A DNA stretch of 64,000 bases, from NCBI GenBank assembly GCA_010645155.1, contig CM021319.1, positions 4,025,544 through 4,089,543 of the forward strand, given 5' to 3'. Of the stretch, positions 52,809 through 63,889 are shown piece by piece. The translations under genes were made by a program, and so were the position numbers. How positions within the stretch are numbered: position 1 is the stretch's first letter; every line of letters begins with the position of its first letter. Below the pieces are notes generated by a model. That model was not told the origin of the DNA. It worked only from the letters and a program-made list of their open reading frames with translations, and ran no database searches. The stretch is from Tigriopus japonicus. Lineage: Eukaryota; Arthropoda; Copepoda; Harpacticoida; Harpacticidae.

Positions 52809-53378
52809 CTTTTTTCGAATAGGTCTTTTCTGCGATTCCATCACTCTCTCTACCCTTCTCCCGGTCATAGTTAACAATCTCCATTGCCAAAGACAATTGT
52901 CTCAAGTTTTCTCCTTAACCTTAAAACCTTATAACATTTTCAGCTTTCTTTACTGGCTTTGTTGAGTTTAACTGAAACTCTTGCATGCCAAATGTTTGGT
53001 TCAGTCCATCACTAGTGTTAAGTTATTGACATGATATGTTCATTTTGAAATCATTTTTGAACACTTGACTTTTGCATAGTTAATTTTGAACAGTTTGAAT
53101 AATTTGCTTTAAGTCAATTACATTTTTCAGAGATTGTAATTGATTGATTTTTAGCGAAGTAATGGGAACTGTAGTTGATTACATTTTCAAGTTTTTTCCC
53201 ACCTCTGACTTGGCCACTACTGCAAACAAATAACAATGAAACCTTACTTCTGGCAACGCTGCTCGGAATCCAGTTTTTGTAAAGAAAGATCTTTCATAAG
53301 ATTGTGTTGTGTTTGGTGTTTGACGGCGACTAGCATAAAAATTGGACAACAAAGTTAAACCCTTGTGTGCTCACCATC
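52809..53378. other. Upstream of KMO
   Basis: Should hold the KMO promoter and 5' UTR. Nothing specific is recognised. Confidence 0.4.
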
Positions 53379-56300
53379 ATGACTGCGAGAGAAGAAAAGG
53401 CTGTAATAGTGGGTGGCGGTTTGGTAAGGCTTTTTTTAGTCTGAGTTGTTGGTGCTGTTACTATCTATTGGGAATTAATATTAGATTAATCTTACCAAAT
53501 TTCTGCACCAAAAACTTCTTTAACGGGTAGTAGTAGGCAAGATATTTGTTTCTTCTTTTGTGTTAAGTAATTTGTGCAGAAATTAACTGTCTATTTCAAC
53601 ATAACTTTCAATTTAGGTTGAAAAGAACTCCTGGAAGGTGGGATCTGTTGATAGGAAAAAGTAATATGAACGGTTCTTAGCACCTTTTTTTCTGCAGCAG
53701 CGGTTTTGATGACTGTGTTACTGTCCACAGTATAAGATAACTGGGTATACCAGATAATTGGATGCTAAGGATAACTGCATAAATAGGAAGGGAAAAGTGG
53801 TAAAAATGGATAAGTGAGTGTCAAGATGATGGGTGTTAGAAAAAGATTGTTTGAAATAGACTGAAGGCAACCATGTTAAATTGCTGTTCTCAACATGTTT
53901 TTGAAAGCATTAAGAATATATCCTTCAGGTTTTGGCTTGAAGATTGATGTGATAAACATGCCAAGTCCTTGAATAAACTTTTCACAATTGAGGGGTCTAA
54001 TGACGTGTTTCCCATTTTACTGGATCCTTTGCCACGGTTTATAGAATGGTGCCACGACAAATATGGCCATCAATTCATGACTCAGATAATTTGGTATACC
54101 CTCTTATCTGCTTTGCCTACTTATCAAGTGTACCCACTTACTCGGTGTACCAGTTATCTTGTATTGAATCTTCCTGTATCAAGTTTTCCACTGTACCTAG
54201 TTATCCGGCACACCCAGTTATCTTGTACTGAATCTTCCTGTACCGAGTTTTCTGCTGTACCCAGTTATCCGGTGTACCCAGTTATCTTGTGCTGAATCTT
54301 CCTGTACCAAGTTTTCTGCTAAACCCAGTTTTCCGGTGCTCCGAGTTTTCCGCGGTACCCAGTTATGTTGAGTTATTCCATGTACCGAGTTATCCTGGAA
54401 CCCTCTGTTTAATGTTAGTTAAACCCTCTTTCTGAAGAAACTTTTGGTTTCATTTGGTTACTCAAATCGTCAATCATTGCTAAACTTATCAAAAATGGAC
54501 CAGTCAAACTCACCCATTCAAGAATTTTATAAATAAATCCTCTTTTTTTCTCTAGATTTGAAACATACCTCATTGTGTTTACAAATTTTTATACCAATTG
54601 GATAACAATTTAAGGTTAACTATCTTTACTTGGAAATGTTGGAATTAGGAATGTTATTTAGGAGACTTGGCCAAATGTTGATTGAGGGAATTGAAATTTG
54701 CTTTATTGTGATGCAAGTATTTTTCAGACTATTTTTCCAAATTTTCGGTGTTAAACTGAATGCTTGATTTTTTCAGATTTTTTTTCAATTATTTTGAAAA
54801 TAAAAATAAAAATTGAAAAGAGAAAAAAATTGACGGATCGATTTTAGTTTTGGTTGAAAACGCCATTTTCAGTAAGAAATTGAATTTATTATGTGGCCGA
54901 AAGTGGCCGAAGGCTTCAAAAAATTGGCCAAAAGTTTGACATCTCACACCACATAGCCCCGGTATTGCTGCAACAGAAAGAAAATGGGGCTAAGAACCGT
55001 TCATAAAAATGTACAGAAGGTTCTTTAGGAAAAAGACACTTTAGTTCAACTTCGAGGGGTTCGAGCTAAAATGAGAAGGAAAACGTTATTGAGCCATTAA
55101 TTTATAGCAAAAACTTTTTTGAACAATTTTAACTTCTTTCCGACTAGTTATTTTAGAAGAATGCCGTTGTCGTGCTTTTTCATCGATTGAAAGCGTCGAC
55201 AAGCCTTACAGCTACAGCTCGCTCGCATCGGGCATGCACTGTACGAATGGATGTCTCATTTGGTGTCGCTAAACCAGTATTAAACTTTTACAACTAATCA
55301 ATGCAACATAATTTGGCCAGAGTCTTGAATTTTGCCAAATCTTGTCTCTTTGCGAGTGCATGCACGGCATGAAGTGGTCGCGACGCTTGTCCACACTCTC
55401 GTTCCATGAAAAGGCATAACAAAGCCACACTACAAATGACCTATTGGTTACATATTGCCCATTCTTGTTTCGCCCTTACTTTTTATTACTGTAATTAGTA
55501 GGGACGGGCAGAAAGTGCAAATAATCTTACCCTTTTAGTTACCAAAAGTTGCAAAAAAATGTGCCCAAAAGTGCAAAACAAAGTGCAGAAAAATGTTGAA
55601 AGTGCAAATAAATGTCAAAAAAGAGCAAATAAATGTCGAAAAAAGAGCAAATAAGTGTCAAAAAACAGCAAATATTTGTCAAAAAAGTGCAAATAAATGT
55701 CAAAAATAACTTGCATTTGGACTTGAAACGTCATTCATGGAGTACCCACGGCTCCTAATTGAGCAGGAGAAGTCATTTACAAGTTCTAAAGACATTTGAG
55801 ACCAGTTTGAGGTGAAGAGACAATGCCGCACAAGTAATAGAGTTCTATTAATAAGGTCACTAGCAAAAAGGATGTAAAATCGTGAAAAATACTCTAGTCA
55901 ACAATCTTCTGAATTTTTCATTCCTAAGGTGGTCTCGTGGATGTATATACCCAAAATATTGTCGAAATACATTTAACAATTGTTTTATATGGCTTTACAT
56001 CACTCCGTTTTTGTCCTTCAAGTTGTTCAAAAATAGACATTGAAAATTGAACAGAAAAATACCCACGTGTGCCTAACAATTACATCAAAGAAAATAGTCA
56101 TAAATGTGTTTTAAGCATGCTTTTAGTGGCATTACTTCAATATTTGGCCCATGGCCTAATTACTAGAACTCAATTTCAAATGTGGGATTCATTGTCTCAT
56201 CACATCAAAACTGTTCTCAAATACTTTTGGAACTTAAAAGTAATATCTTCAAGTCAATTAAACAATGTGTACTGCTACATTGATGTATCCTTAGCTTGAT

Positions 56301-56887
56301 GATTTTAAGTTTATAACGGCCTTTTTTAGAAATAGCGATCTTTGTAGGCAGCAAACCTAATTCTGCAATCTAAATTGTTAGTAGATACTTCCATTACCAA
56401 AGCATGAGTTTCTTTAGGTTTGCTGTTTGTTGGTTGAATGCAATGAGATTCTTTTGTCTAATGTTTAGTTTAGTAAACAGGATGTTATAGTTAAAGCAAG
56501 ATGGTGAATAAAGTGTGAGGTTTGCGTCTGAAATGCACATATTTCTTCAAGGTGCTAAGAATGGTTGATTGCAAATGCAAGCTTTTTTGACTAGTTCAAA
56601 ATTTGACCTTGAAACTAAAAAAAATTTCAAAAGCCACTACATTTTCTTAACAATTTGTCAATTTTGGCCAAAAACGTAAATAAAAAGTGCAAATAAAGGT
56701 GAAAAGTGCAAAAGTGCAGAAAAATGGGTTTATGTTACCAAAAATCTTTTTACACTATTTGCCCGTCCCTAGTAATTAGCCTATTTTTGTATAGTTCAAC
56801 ATCCCTTTTTATTTCAGGTTGGAGCCTTGGAGGCCTGCTTTCTGGCCAAAAGAGGCATGGAAGTACATCTTTATGAGTATAGAGAAG
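53379..56887 (+). CDS. KMO: Kynurenine 3-monooxygenase, exons 1-2 (partial)
   Basis: KMO is a mitochondrial outer-membrane flavin hydroxylase that turns kynurenine into 3-hydroxykynurenine, which feeds insect and crustacean eye pigments and tryptophan breakdown. Exon 1 (53379-53423, 15 codons) reads MTAREEKAVIVGGGL and ends at gtaagg. Exon 2 (56818-56887) reads VGALEACFLAKRGMEVHLYE and continues YRE, ending in phase 1 at gtacgc. Joined, they form the GxGxxG FAD-binding start AVIVGGGLVGALEACFLAKR, which matches KMO more closely than other flavin monooxygenases. Later exons (GRSINLALS block) are not in the window, so intron 2 exceeds 7.1 kb and carries LINE and mariner insertions. The identification rests on about 38 residues. 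Confidence 0.78.
53665..55004. mobile_element. Probable DNA transposon in KMO intron 1
   Basis: 17-bp inverted ends tatgaacggttcttagc (left) and its complement (right), with similarity extending a further ~15 bp. The flanks are A-rich and alike (aaaaagtaa, aaaatgta), but an exact duplication is not clear. The interior contains a degenerate array of taccgagttatc-like words at about 54080-54400. Confidence 0.65.
54080..54400 (+). repeat. Degenerate minisatellite (gtacccagttatc-type)
   Basis: Irregular repeats of gtacc(c/g)agttatc(c/t) and cttcctgtaccgagttttc, period about 22-25 bp, diverged. Earlier relatives occur near 53745. Confidence 0.65.
55499..56771. mobile_element. Array-bearing hAT MITE, copy 2 (1273 bp)
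   Basis: Same inverted ends as copy 1 (tagggacgggca / tgcccgtcccta), with an exact 8-bp duplication gtaattag at 55491-55498 and 56772-56779. The tandem array is short (about 55608-55705). It lies in KMO intron 1 and ends 46 bp before the exon 2 acceptor. Confidence 0.93.
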
Positions 56888-57041
56888 GTACGCTGATAAA
56901 TACTTGCAAATAGAAAAAAATGAAAACTAAAAGTTTCCTTTCTATGATGAAAGACTAGTTAAACTGATGAAGTAGGCCGTAAGAATATTATTTTATCAAA
57001 GAGAATATTTCTAATAAAAAGTTGCTCTAGTATTTTAAGTA

Positions 57042-57383
57042 GTAATGGACCAAAATGGCTCATAACCGAAACAGAAAGTTTCGGCCGAAAGAGGGCTTAA
57101 ACGAAACCGAAACCGAAAGCAGCTGACTGCAAAATTGTATAAAAGCACAATCCACCTTAAAAGATTAAATTGCTCATGTGCTCGATGTTGGGTGGTCGCA
57201 AATTTTGAAAAATCGGAAACATCGGAATTAATTTCAGATGTGTTTGGGTGTTTGGAAAAAAAAAAAATCGATTTTTTAAAATCAAACTCCATCTTTTATA
57301 GTGTATGTCTGCTTTCGGTTTCGGTAGGCATAAACGAAACTGAAACCGAAATTTTGGCCGCAAGCGCTTTCAGTCCATCACAA
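57042..57383. mobile_element. Probable MITE in KMO intron 2 (342 bp)
   Basis: An exact 10-bp direct repeat, attttaagta, lies at 57032-57041 and 57384-57393. The interior carries inverted gaaaccgaaa/tttcggtttc words. The inverted ends are weak (gtaatggac / gtccatcac), so the superfamily is uncertain; the direct repeat might overlap the true 8-bp duplication. Confidence 0.6.
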
Positions 57384-57654
57384 ATTTTAAGTAACAAAAT
57401 TTTAATGTATTAACATCAAAAACTTCAAAAATGCTTTCGATTGCGAAAAAAACTTAGAATGTAAATAAAATGCTTGGAAGAAAAAAATAATAATAATAAT
57501 CTTTATTGCGAGATTTCAGTCTCATTGGACAATTATTACAATGGTTTCACAGATTACATTATTGTATGTGGTTATGTGGGCTCGTTCTGGGTTTTCCAAT
57601 AATTCAATTTTCAAATTTCCAAATGATTGGAACAGAAAAATTCTGTGACTGGAA

Positions 57655-58035
57655 AATACGCTTGGAAAAGAAAAATGTTTGGCAGGGAAAGATGCTTGGC
57701 AGGGAAAAGTGCCCAAAATGGAAAATGCTTGAAAGAGAAAAATGCTGAGAAAGAGAAATATGCTTGGGAACAAAAAATGCTTGGAAGGAATAAATGCTTA
57801 AGAAAAAAAATGTTTGGCAGAAACACATCCTTGGAAGAAAAATCATACTCTGAAGAAAAAATGCTTGGAAGTAAAAATGCTTGGATGGAGGTAAAACTGC
57901 TTGGAAGTAAAAAAGGCTTGGAACTAAAAAAGGCTTGGAACTAAAAAAGGCTGGGAAAGGGAAACTGTTGGAAGTAAAAAAATAAAAAGGAAAAATGCGC
58001 GGGAGTAAAACGTTCTTAGAGGAAAAAATGCTATG
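57655..58035 (+). repeat. Degenerate minisatellite (aaaaatgcttggaag)
   Basis: About 20 diverged copies of a 15-18-bp unit in the 3' region of LINE B. The coding-looking frames here are produced by the repeat. Confidence 0.75.
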
Positions 58036-60696
58036 TGTTGTTTTGTACGTGAGGACCTTTTTTGTAGAACTTCTTGTCGTTCGATTGCGGGATGAGGAGG
58101 TCATCGTTGTCTTGAAATCGCTATGTAATCATTCAAAATATTTTAGCACGTGATCTGGTCAAGGTCGCTTCTTCTTTCTTCCAGAGTCTTGAGGCGTTCT
58201 TCATAGGCCATCACGCGTAGGCTAGGAACACATCGGGTAACACGTCTTTAGTTGCTTTAGAGGGCGACAATATCTTTCTTCAAGTGCGGATTCTATGCGC
58301 ACACTCAAGTCTAAGATAGGCAGGATATACGTTTTGTACACTTTCAACATAAGCGTAAGGTATTTGTTTTCGAACGACCGATTTATTTGTCCAATTAACC
58401 GATTGCATGTTGTTGCCATACTCTTAACTTGAGACTCCCACTTCAGCTCTTTTTGAAGAAAAATGCCCAGGCCTCTGACCTCCTCTGTTTGTTGGTTTCA
58501 TTGTTGGAATGTATAACTTCAATTTCTATGGTTGTTTCATTGATGAAATATCTCTTCTCCACGTTGCTTGAGCCAAAGCGAATGATTTTACATTTGGTAG
58601 CATTGAATTCCATTTGCCATTTTTTCCCCAATTTTTTGCCCTGAATAGCTTGGTGTCATCGGCAAATATTGACAAACTTGAGGACACTCCATTTCCAATT
58701 TCATTTATAAATGTGAGAAAAAGAACAGGTCCCATTACGGATCCCTGGGGAACACCACTGTCCACTGGTGCCACTCTGATGCCTCTCCATTTAGGACGAC
58801 TCTTAGTCTGCGTTGAGAGAGCCATCCCACAATCCACTTCAATAGATTTCCATTTATGCCTGCGTTCGCTAGTTTCACTTAGAGTCCCTAGAACTCTAGT
58901 TTCACTGAGAGGAGTGAGTGATTGACTTTAGCCAAGGATCTCGGACGTCCTTGCTTTTCTGTCGAATGCCTTTGAATAGTCAAAATAGATCGAATCCACC
59001 TGTGTTCCATTGTTTAGGGTTTCTGTGATTTCATCAAGGTACTCCAACAAGTTTATTGTGCAGGACTTGCAGTTTCTAAAACCATGCTGGGATTCACTTA
59101 ATGTTCCATTCTCCTTTAAGTAGTTTTTACAAACAACACTTGTAAGGGAAACGTGTCTGTAATTTTCAGACTTCGTTTTGGCCCCCTTTTAGAAAAGGGG
59201 AGTCACATTTGCATCTCTGCAAACTTGGGACACTTCTTGCTTTCTTCTTTTTTTCCTTCTTGCTTTGATTTGTTGACGATTTTGGCCAGCGGTGAACTCA
59301 CCTCATGCCTAAGTTCAAAAAGAACCTGTGGAAGGATGCCATCATGACCAGGAGCACCCTTTCATGTATGTTATATTTTTAAGGACTCTTTTGTCGCAGA
59401 AGGAAACCACGGATAGACTGACCTCATTTACTGGGGTCAAATAAAATTGCGCATTTTGGTTTGAATGGTGCTTGGTAAATACAGATCTAAAATAGTTGTT
59501 TAGAAGAGAGCTCTTTCACAGGTTTTCTTGTATTACGTATGTCACTATAGGGGGCCGTCAGGTTCCTCACTGATACCTTATCCTTAGTTCTGAAGGCCAT
59601 GTAATTGTAGAATTGGGTGGACTTCCTTGGCAGGGTTAGTCCATTTTCAAAGCTGTCAACGGCTTCTCGAACTTCATTTTGACTATTGAGCTAATGCGTT
59701 CACTTTCTTGAGTGAGGTTTGGAAGACCCATTCTGTTTCCCCTTTTCCACAATCTGTCCCTTTTTCTTAGAAGTTGCAATAAGGGCCTTGTCCTCCAATG
59801 CGGTTAATTTGAGGACATGGGAGTTTTGGTTTTTATGTGTTCATTGACTGCATCTTGAAGGGTTTGGGTGAATGATTCCCAATACACGTTGGCTGACATG
59901 TTCCAGGCGGCAAGATGATTTCTTATTCCTGACATATTTGCCTTAGCTAAGTGCCAGGTTTGCTTCTATTTAGGCATTAATGAAGCTCAGTTCCTCTCTT
60001 TTAGGAAAATGATATGATTGCCAGCATGTATCGGGCAAATTAAATCACCAATAATAACGCAAGGCTTTGTGTTCACATTCCTTGATCACAATCCTTTGTG
60101 ATGCGAAGAGTTCTTTCAATTTGAAGTTTTGCTCTTGGCCAGAGCTGGGTATTCTGTAGACGCAGTAGATATCCAGGTCCCCCACAGTGACGCATCCAGC
60201 TTGGTGGAATTCTATGGGGACGTTATGGTTTGTGCACTTGAGTTCCAGTTTTGCAAAGAGTAGGATATCACCCCCTCGTCCATTGATTGCATCCTCCCTA
60301 TCTCTCCTATTTTGAATGGAGTATCCTCTAAGACCAGAAGTTGAATCGGGAAAGTCTTTTTGTGCCTATGATTCTGTTATCAGGACCAGATCCGGGTTTT
60401 TCCACTGACAAGAGTCTCAATGGCAAGCCTGGTCTTTGAAAAGGATCTCGCATTCAGGTACAATTTTGACAAATGGTTCGTGTTTATTTTTCTAGATTAT
60501 ATATTGGGTTTAGTGTGATCTTGATTAGGTTGACTTTCGGGAATCACTAGTGGGGAACAAGTTAGTGTTGATGATATTGTTGATGTGGATGAAGAACTTG
60601 TGCGAGATTCAATCCCTGACTTGGAATCATTACTCGTGATTCGTGGGATTGTGGTGATTGAAATTGGCGGATAGATGATGGATGTCACGTGGTTTA

Positions 60697-61977
60697 CCGG
60701 GCGTGTAAAAAGTTCTGAGACCATTTTGAAATGTAATGTGAAGATGTTTAGCGAGTTGCTAATTAGATAATACCCACCCCATTTGTTCAGCAATAGTTTC
60801 AGCTGTCAAATGAGGTGTTTTTCAAAGTTATCAATCAGCAAGAAGCTGTGATGGAAGCTTAAAGGCGGAAGATTGCTACACTTGTGCGTGCAGGCCACAA
60901 AACCAAGGACATCATCAACCTCCTCAAAGTCAGCAAAGCCACAGTCTGTAGGGTCAGGAATCGCCTGAGTGATGGCCAAGACATCAAGGATCGACCAAGA
61001 AGTGGGAGGCCACAAAAATTGTCGCCAGATGAGGCTAAAAAGGCATTTATCGCCAATCCCAACATGAAAATGTCCGAGTTGGCCAAGAAGAAGAAAGTGT
61101 GCAAGAAGACCGTGTCTAATGCTGTCAAAGCTGCTGGTGGAAAGTCCTTGAGACTCTTGGAGCGCCCACTTTTAGCTCAACATCAGCAGGAAGTCCGTCT
61201 AGAGCGTTGTCAAAGGCTTCTCCGAGATTTGAAAAGTCATGGTGATCGGCTCATTTTTTTCTCTGACGAAAAGACTTTCACAGTTGATCCAGTCATCAAT
61301 AAACAAAATGATCGTGTCATTTGCTTTGCTTCTCCAGAGGCCAGGGCAGCATCACCAAGACAAGCCATCCTGCGTCAGTGATGATGCTGGGTGTCGTGGC
61401 CTCCACAGGGGAAAAAATGCCACCAATTTGGTTTCAAACAGGCTACAGATTGACGGCCATTGACTACTTGGATATCTTGAAGACCAAGGTCCTCCCATAG
61501 ATCCTCAAGATCACGAAGAAGTCTGGTAAGTCCTCCTACATCTTTCAACAAGATGGTGCACCTGCGCACACTGCCAAAATTGTCCAGGAATGGCAAGCCA
61601 ACAGCATGGCATTCTTGCCAAAGACTTTCTGGCCACCACAGAGTCCGGATCTGAACCCTCTGGACTATAGTATCTGGTGGCACATTGAAAGTAACGCATG
61701 CAAGACCCGCCACAGTAATATTCAAGCTCTGAAGGACTCCGTCAACAAGGAGTGGAGGAGGATGTGCAAGGACTACGTTAGCAACACGTGCAAGGCCTTC
61801 AGAAGGCGTCTGGAGGCTGTCATTGATGCCAATGGGGCTCAAGTTAAAAATATCTTTGATTTACATGTATTTGTTTCAACCAGCAATAAATATTAACCAT
61901 GTTCAACTTCATCAAGATCATTCAAGAGCTCATAATGTTAAATTTAAAAAAGGTCTCAGAACTTTTTACACGCCCGG
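60697..61977 (+). mobile_element. Tc1/mariner element (1281 bp)
   Basis: Perfect 26-bp inverted ends beginning ccgggcgtgtaaaaagttct, flanked by the TA target duplication (60695-60696 and 61978-61979). The element carries a damaged transposase. It sits in the ORF1-like region of LINE B, and removing it restores a continuous frame there. Confidence 0.95.
60851..61896 (+). pseudogene. mariner-type transposase, inactivated
   Basis: An N-terminal helix-turn-helix (IINLLKVSKATVCRVRNRL) with a GRP-like motif (SGRP) is followed by the catalytic D blocks: FFSDEKTF, FQQDGAPAHT and SPDLNPLDYS. At least three lesions are visible: a TAA three codons after the likely ATG, a single-base frameshift near 61378, and a TAG at about 61498. 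The second and third catalytic aspartates, in one uninterrupted frame, are 36 residues apart. The intact protein would be about 345 aa. Confidence 0.9.
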
Positions 61978-62181
61978 TAGGTCATTGGTAAACTTTTCCT
62001 CAATGGCCGCCATCCTTTGTTCTAAGGAAGGTACCATTTCTAAAAAAAGAGCCATCGCCACGGTGTTGTTAAATTTTTTTATCATAATTTGTTTTTTCTG
62101 TTTCCGACCAATGTCTTTTTTCCGACAAATGAACCAGTTTTATTATGGCCAAGATGATCAGGCTGGCCCTGCCTCGATTGT

Positions 62182-62283
62182 AGGTAAAAAGGTCACAAAC
62201 AAAACGGCCAATTGTAAATATGTCACAGTAAAACAGGTCACAGTAAAATTTTACATGGTAAAACGGCCACGGTAAAAAGTCAC
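62182..62283 (+). repeat. ggtcac array, forward (foldback-like copy 2)
   Basis: Several diverged ggtaaaaaggtcacaa-type units; the first follows gattgtag, exactly as at 4888. It faces a reverse array at 62608-62706. Confidence 0.8.
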
Positions 62284-62607
62284 GCTGAAAAATCCCTTTT
62301 CCGTGGATACTCTCCCGGAATTTCTCAGAAGCCCAAGGGCAGATCTCGAAAGAAGATTGTACACGTAATATTGACTCCAGAGGCGTGAGGGAATACTCTC
62401 CTTCATGGTCCGCCGGATCTGGGGCGGGTTGGAACCATTGTCCTAAAAATGTTGTGAATGACTTCCTGTTGAATTATGGGACCTTTGCCTTGGCATAATT
62501 ATGTTCCAGCCGGTAAATCTTAGGGTTTCAAGAGACCATCTTCAATCAAGGAAGATACCAGGGTCCGTGGGTTCACCCCCTTGGCTATCTCCGGAGCTTT
62601 GCGGGTC
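62284..62607. other. Interior between opposed ggtcac arrays, copy 2
   Basis: A 324-bp, GC-richer unique core. Part (gatctcgaaagaagattg) resembles 5884-5904 in the larger element. No reading frame of note. Confidence 0.5.
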
Positions 62608-62706
62608 TGTGACCTTTTTCCCGTCACCTTTTTACCTTGTCACCTTTTTATGGTGACCTTTTTACCTAGTGACCTTTTTACGGTGACCTTTTTACCTTGT
62701 GACCTA
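62608..62706 (-). repeat. ggtcac array, reverse (foldback-like copy 2)
   Basis: Units of tgacctttttaccttg / tgacctttttacggtg, complementary to 62182-62283. Confidence 0.82.
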
Positions 62707-63641
62707 TATGCCGCGCGCCTGTACAGTGTTCAATGTGGCAAATAGCCAAAGCTAGAAGTTTGAAGCTTCACATAGGTTGTGTCGAATTTTGGTCCTTTAT
62801 TGGGGACCACCTTAAAACTGAGAAATCACACAAAACACTTGATAGCTTGGTTGGTTATTGTCTTATGAAGAAACGTAACAACTGCCTTGCCAAATTGTGA
62901 GCGACAATTCTTGCGCCTTTATCTTTCGTTTCATCATGTAAATTGGACATCACATATGTAGTTATTGGTTTCAGCTCCGAGTACAAGGCCAAAGGTTTTT
63001 TGTTCATGCCTTTCCAAATGGAGCACGGTCCCTTTCATTGTCCTCGTCTCATTTGTAAATGTGAACCAAATGGCTCCTTAGAGAAGTATACCTTGAGGCA
63101 AGATCGTGAGATTGTAATTTAAGGTGGAAAGGATGCAAAGGGTGAACATTACAAAGTAGAGGAAATTTGTACACGCACAAAGTTCATCTTTAATTTAACC
63201 AAGGAAATCTTGACGGTCGTTGGCCAGTGGCTAGTCTCTATAGAGTCTTTAAAGTGCGACCAACGAAGTAGAAAAGATGTGCAACCTATGAACTTTATTG
63301 CACAAGATTTCCTTTCTCATGAGTCCAATAAACATTGACAAGTTCAAAGGTAGGTCAAACTTTTGTGTCAGGGTGCAATAGTGGGAGATGTATTATTACA
63401 CTGACCTCCTAGTCAGCTGTTCGTTAAAGGACCGTTGTAGGGTCGTTGAGTAAAACGATACTAATACCCGTAAAGGTTTACTGTAGATGGGGAATACTAG
63501 AGCACGCCGGCCTTTAAAATTCTAACGGGCAACCAAGGCAGGCTCGGCTGTTTCGAAAATCTATAATCTAGTTTAAGTTGCCCTAACATGTCTGTCGTTT
63601 GAAGTTACAAAAGAGAAATAATTTATAAATTTATTACGTAG
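62707..63641. other. KMO intron 2 continuation
   Basis: No exon or repeat is recognised; the conserved KMO exon 3 (GRSINLALS) is absent. Confidence 0.4.
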
Positions 63642-63794
63642 TGTGGCGTGCTCGCTCATGAGCACTGCGTTGCTCACTACCCTTCCCCCATGCTATGTAT
63701 ATATAGTGCATGTTACGGAGAATATAGTCAGTATTGAAGTATCTACTCTACTCACTCCACGTTGAGTGGCCTCGCGGCTAGTCAGCGTGCCACA
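63642..63794 (+). mobile_element. Short LTR (153 bp) of an LTR retrotransposon
   Basis: It begins tgtggc and ends gccaca, the TG...CA form with 6-bp inverted ends. It contains a TATA-like tatatatag at about 63698-63708. It is immediately followed by a tRNA-type primer binding site, so this is a 5' LTR; the element runs off the window. Confidence 0.8.
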
Positions 63795-63808
63795 TGGTGG
63801 CAGCGGTG
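63795..63808 (+). promoter_or_regulatory. Primer binding site, tRNA-Leu type
   Basis: tggtggcagcggtg matches the complement of the CCA-tailed 3' end of eukaryotic tRNA-Leu (ending CACCGCTGCCACCA). Confidence 0.75.
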
Positions 63809-63889
63809 TTTCCGTGGTGGGAGTAGGGAAGCGAGGCATGGGAGGTTATCATGCAGTACCGAAACCCCACGGAGCACAAACCAGTGGCC

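Larger units (their letters stand above)
57481..62055 (-). pseudogene. LINE B, near full length, interrupted by a mariner
   Basis: Read on the minus strand. The ORF1-like start at 62055 (EQRMAAIEEKF), disrupted by the element at 60697-61977, resumes to a stop at 60497. ORF2 follows with SKLYLNARSFS (60480), an endonuclease block (VGDLDIYCVYR, about 60170), RT motif A (YFDYSKAFD, about 58985), GVPQGSVMGPVLF and FADDTKLF (about 58650-58760), then KVYKTYILPILD (about 58340). The 3' tail at 57481-57500 is an (ATT)n run after an aataaag-like signal, typical of CR1/jockey-like elements. Many stops and shifts make it inactive. It is opposite in strand to the host KMO gene. Confidence 0.82.

Noticed and set aside
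57627..58104. Frames of 70-166 codons rich in Lys or Phe
   Set aside because: They come from the degenerate aaaaatgcttgg minisatellite.
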